Below are positions 45,876 to 47,302 of a stretch of DNA of 47,302 nt, piece by piece; the stretch's first letter is position 1; each line of letters starts with the position of its first letter. Source of the stretch: Bacteroidota bacterium (GTDB lineage Bacteria > Bacteroidota > Bacteroidia > Bacteroidales > Tenuifilaceae); contig JAKQKB010000029.1 of assembly GCA_029560875.1 (NCBI GenBank), forward strand, positions 1 through 47,302, written 5' to 3'. The notes under the pieces are model-generated. The model was given only the letters and a program-made list of their open reading frames with translations, searched no databases and was not told the DNA's origin. Made by a program: the position numbers and the translations under genes.

Positions 45876-47123
45876 GTGGACATTTTTGATAAAATAACTA
45901 ACATGGGCCCAATTGGGCAGTGGCAAAACCAAAGCCATGGCTATTTCTCTTTTCCAAAATTAGAGGGTGAAATTAAGCCTAGAATGATGTTTAGGGGGAA
46001 AGAAGTTTTAACTTGGAGTTTGAACAACTACCTCGGATTAGCAAACCATCCAGAAGTACGTAAGGCTGATGCGGATGCTGCTGCTGAGTTTGGTATGGCA
46101 TACCCAATGGGCGCAAGAATGATGAGCGGGCAAACTCGCAAACATGAGGAACTTGAGGAAAAACTTGCAAAGTTTGTTGGAAAGCAATCGGCCTACCTTT
46201 TAAACTTTGGCTACCAAGGAATGGTTTCAATTATCGACACCATGGTATCGCGTAATGACACCATCGTTTACGATTCTGAATCGCATGCCTGCATTATGGA
46301 CGGAGTTTTCCTACATAAAGCTAAAGGTGGAAAGAGCTTTGTTTTCCCACATAACAATATTGAGAAATGTGAGAAAATGCTTGGCTTTGCAAAGAAAAAC
46401 GCTGAGCAAAATGGTGGTGGAATTCTTGTTATTACCGAAGGCGTTTTTGGTATGGCTGGTGACCTTGGAAAACTTGATGAAATAGCTGCCCTTAAAAAGA
46501 AATACGAGTTCCGTCTATTAGTTGACGATGCTCATGGTTTTGGAACTATGGGAAAAACTGGTGCTGGAACTGGTGAACATTTTGGTGTTCAGGATCAAAT
46601 TGATCTTTACTTCTCCACCTTTGCAAAAAGTATGGCTGGAATAGGTGGATTTGTTGCTGCTGATGAGCAAGTAATCAAGTTTTTAGCGTACAACCTACGC
46701 TCACAGATTTTTGCAAAATCGCTGCCAATGCCTATGGTTTATGGTGCTTTAAAACGTCTTGAGTTACTTCAAACTCAGCCTCAACTAAAGGATAACCTTT
46801 GGACAATTGTTAGAGCATTACAAAAAGGCCTAAAGGAAATGGGATTAGATATTGGCAAAACAGAGTCGCCTGTTACACCCGTATATATGACAGGAGGTAT
46901 TCCTGAGGCAGCCAATATGGTGTTTGATTTACGCGAAAACTATGGTGTTTTCTGCTCCATAGTTGTTTATCCTGTTATCCCTAAAGGACAAATCTTACTT
47001 CGTATAATCCCCACAGCGGTGCATACCTTGGATGATGTAAAATACACCATTGAATGTTTTGCAACTGTTCAGGAGAAATTAAAGGCAGGCAAGTACAACA
47101 AGGAGAAGATTGCTCAAATCTAA
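45876..47123 (+). CDS. spt: alpha-oxoamine synthase, probable serine palmitoyltransferase
   Basis: A 415-residue PLP enzyme of the alpha-oxoamine synthase family. The GTG start at 45876 gives MDIFDKITNMGPIGQW, the usual family start; the next ATG (45903) would cut it. Conserved elements: NNYLGLANHPEV, DSESHACIMDG, VDDAHGFGTMGKTG (PLP-binding Asp and His) and the Schiff-base Lys K251 in TFAKSMAG. In Bacteroidota close relatives condense serine with palmitoyl-CoA to begin sphingolipid synthesis. A cysteate acyltransferase for sulfonolipids, or glycine C-acetyltransferase, cannot be excluded by eye. It has its own promoter. Its terminator is broken by the IS that follows. Confidence 0.8.
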   Translation: MDIFDKITNMGPIGQWQNQSHGYFSFPKLEGEIKPRMMFRGKEVLTWSLNNYLGLANHPEVRKADADAAAEFGMAYPMGARMMSGQTRKHEELEEKLAKFVGKQSAYLLNFGYQGMVSIIDTMVSRNDTIVYDSESHACIMDGVFLHKAKGGKSFVFPHNNIEKCEKMLGFAKKNAEQNGGGILVITEGVFGMAGDLGKLDEIAALKKKYEFRLLVDDAHGFGTMGKTGAGTGEHFGVQDQIDLYFSTFAKSMAGIGGFVAADEQVIKFLAYNLRSQIFAKSLPMPMVYGALKRLELLQTQPQLKDNLWTIVRALQKGLKEMGLDIGKTESPVTPVYMTGGIPEAANMVFDLRENYGVFCSIVVYPVIPKGQILLRIIPTAVHTLDDVKYTIECFATVQEKLKAGKYNKEKIAQI

Positions 47124-47148
47124 TTTGAAACGTTAAAGCTCTACATAT

Positions 47149-47160
47149 AAAAAACCCCGC
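47149..47160 (+). terminator. left half of an interrupted terminator
   Basis: AAAAAACCCCGC, 25 bases after the stop, is the usual first arm of an intrinsic terminator, but no GCGGGG arm follows. Insertion-sequence DNA begins 4 bases later, so the second arm is probably on the far side of the element, beyond the window. Confidence 0.55.
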
Positions 47161-47164
47161 AAAA

Positions 47165-47302
47165 TGAAGTGACCCCAAAAAGTTGGACGGATTAATATTA
47201 ATTTATAATGGAATGGGTTCTGTATTTTACAGGGCTCATTCCTTTTAAGTTAGCCTTTATTCTATCGTTGTTATAATAATCAATATACTCTTTTACCTCC
47301 TG
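47165..47302 (-). mobile_element. IS3-family (IS150-type) insertion sequence, end only
   Basis: TGAAGTGACCCCAAAAAGTT starting at 47165 is the terminal inverted repeat style of IS150-group elements. Just inside it on the minus strand lies the 3' end of a transposase gene. The element runs off the window, so its other end, target duplication and intactness cannot be judged. Confidence 0.8.
47198..47302 (-). CDS. transposase OrfB C-terminus (integrase core), partial
   Basis: Thirty-four codons plus TAA, open at the window edge. Translation gives [20 protein letters not shown] then VKYRTHSI, the typical C-terminal signature of IS3-family rve-type DDE transposases (YYN-x-x-RI-x-x-x-LKG-x-SP-x-x-YR). 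The stop lies 33 bases inside the element's end. Too short for the usual ORF cut-off. Confidence 0.85.
   Translation of the reverse strand, partial: QEVKEYIDYYNNDRIKANLKGMSPVKYRTHSIIN

Overview
The window is chromosomal DNA from a member of the Bacteroidota. Three things point there. Promoters carry the Bacteroidota -7 element TAnnTTTG. The gene set is typical of the phylum: a 286-residue primary sigma factor without region 1.1, the divergent omega subunit, a PorD-like (DUF4835) protein and a sphingolipid-type alpha-oxoamine synthase. Many exported proteins have signal peptides ending just before Gln. I cannot resolve the genus. Most of the window is well-packed core genome with few gaps; no rRNA, tRNA or CRISPR array was seen.

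Layout. 1-2.6 kb: a BamA/TamA-type outer-membrane barrel, a DUF1801 protein and a secreted YciI-like protein. 2.6-7.7 kb (minus): a large Na+/H+ antiporter with a cyclic-nucleotide-binding-like tail, then uvrB. 7.8-15.7 kb: a signalling cluster (receiver-only regulator, LytTR regulator, a divergent multi-PAS histidine kinase, and a TPR histidine kinase) interspersed with mntP and a cytidylate-kinase-like gene. 15.9-19.5 kb: a copper-type P-ATPase facing idi and pirin. 19.7-26.6 kb: a 1024-residue TPR protein, an outer-membrane barrel partner, and gyrB. 26.7-35.6 kb: an accessory surface locus. 35.7-39.6 kb: dapF, siaC-like, htrA/degP and rpoD. 39.6-45.5 kb (minus): fabI and the compact run bamD-rpoZ-coaBC-porD-recN. 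45.9-47.1 kb: a serine-palmitoyltransferase-like gene. The window ends inside an IS3/IS150-type insertion sequence that has landed in that gene's terminator.

The most interesting part is 26.7-35.6 kb. A PapD-like periplasmic chaperone and a MORN-like repeat protein run one way. Divergently run a TPR-coiled-coil-membrane PP2C (SpoIIE-type) phosphatase, two small secreted beta-rich proteins that share a motif and look like pilus or fibre subunits, and a 1173-residue protein combining an N-terminal Ig-like region, a beta-barrel-like middle, an SdrD-B-like domain, a carboxypeptidase-regulatory-like domain and a C-terminal OmpA peptidoglycan-binding domain. Together these look like a chaperone/usher-like surface assembly system with an OmpA-anchored usher. 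A SiaC-like phosphoprotein, the kind of protein SpoIIE-type phosphatases act on in the Pseudomonas Sia pathway, lies just downstream beyond dapF. This reading is inference from architecture and gene order.

A second theme is a shared sensory module: the N-terminal TPR region of the histidine kinase at about 15 kb and that of the phosphatase at about 29 kb align almost end to end but feed different outputs.
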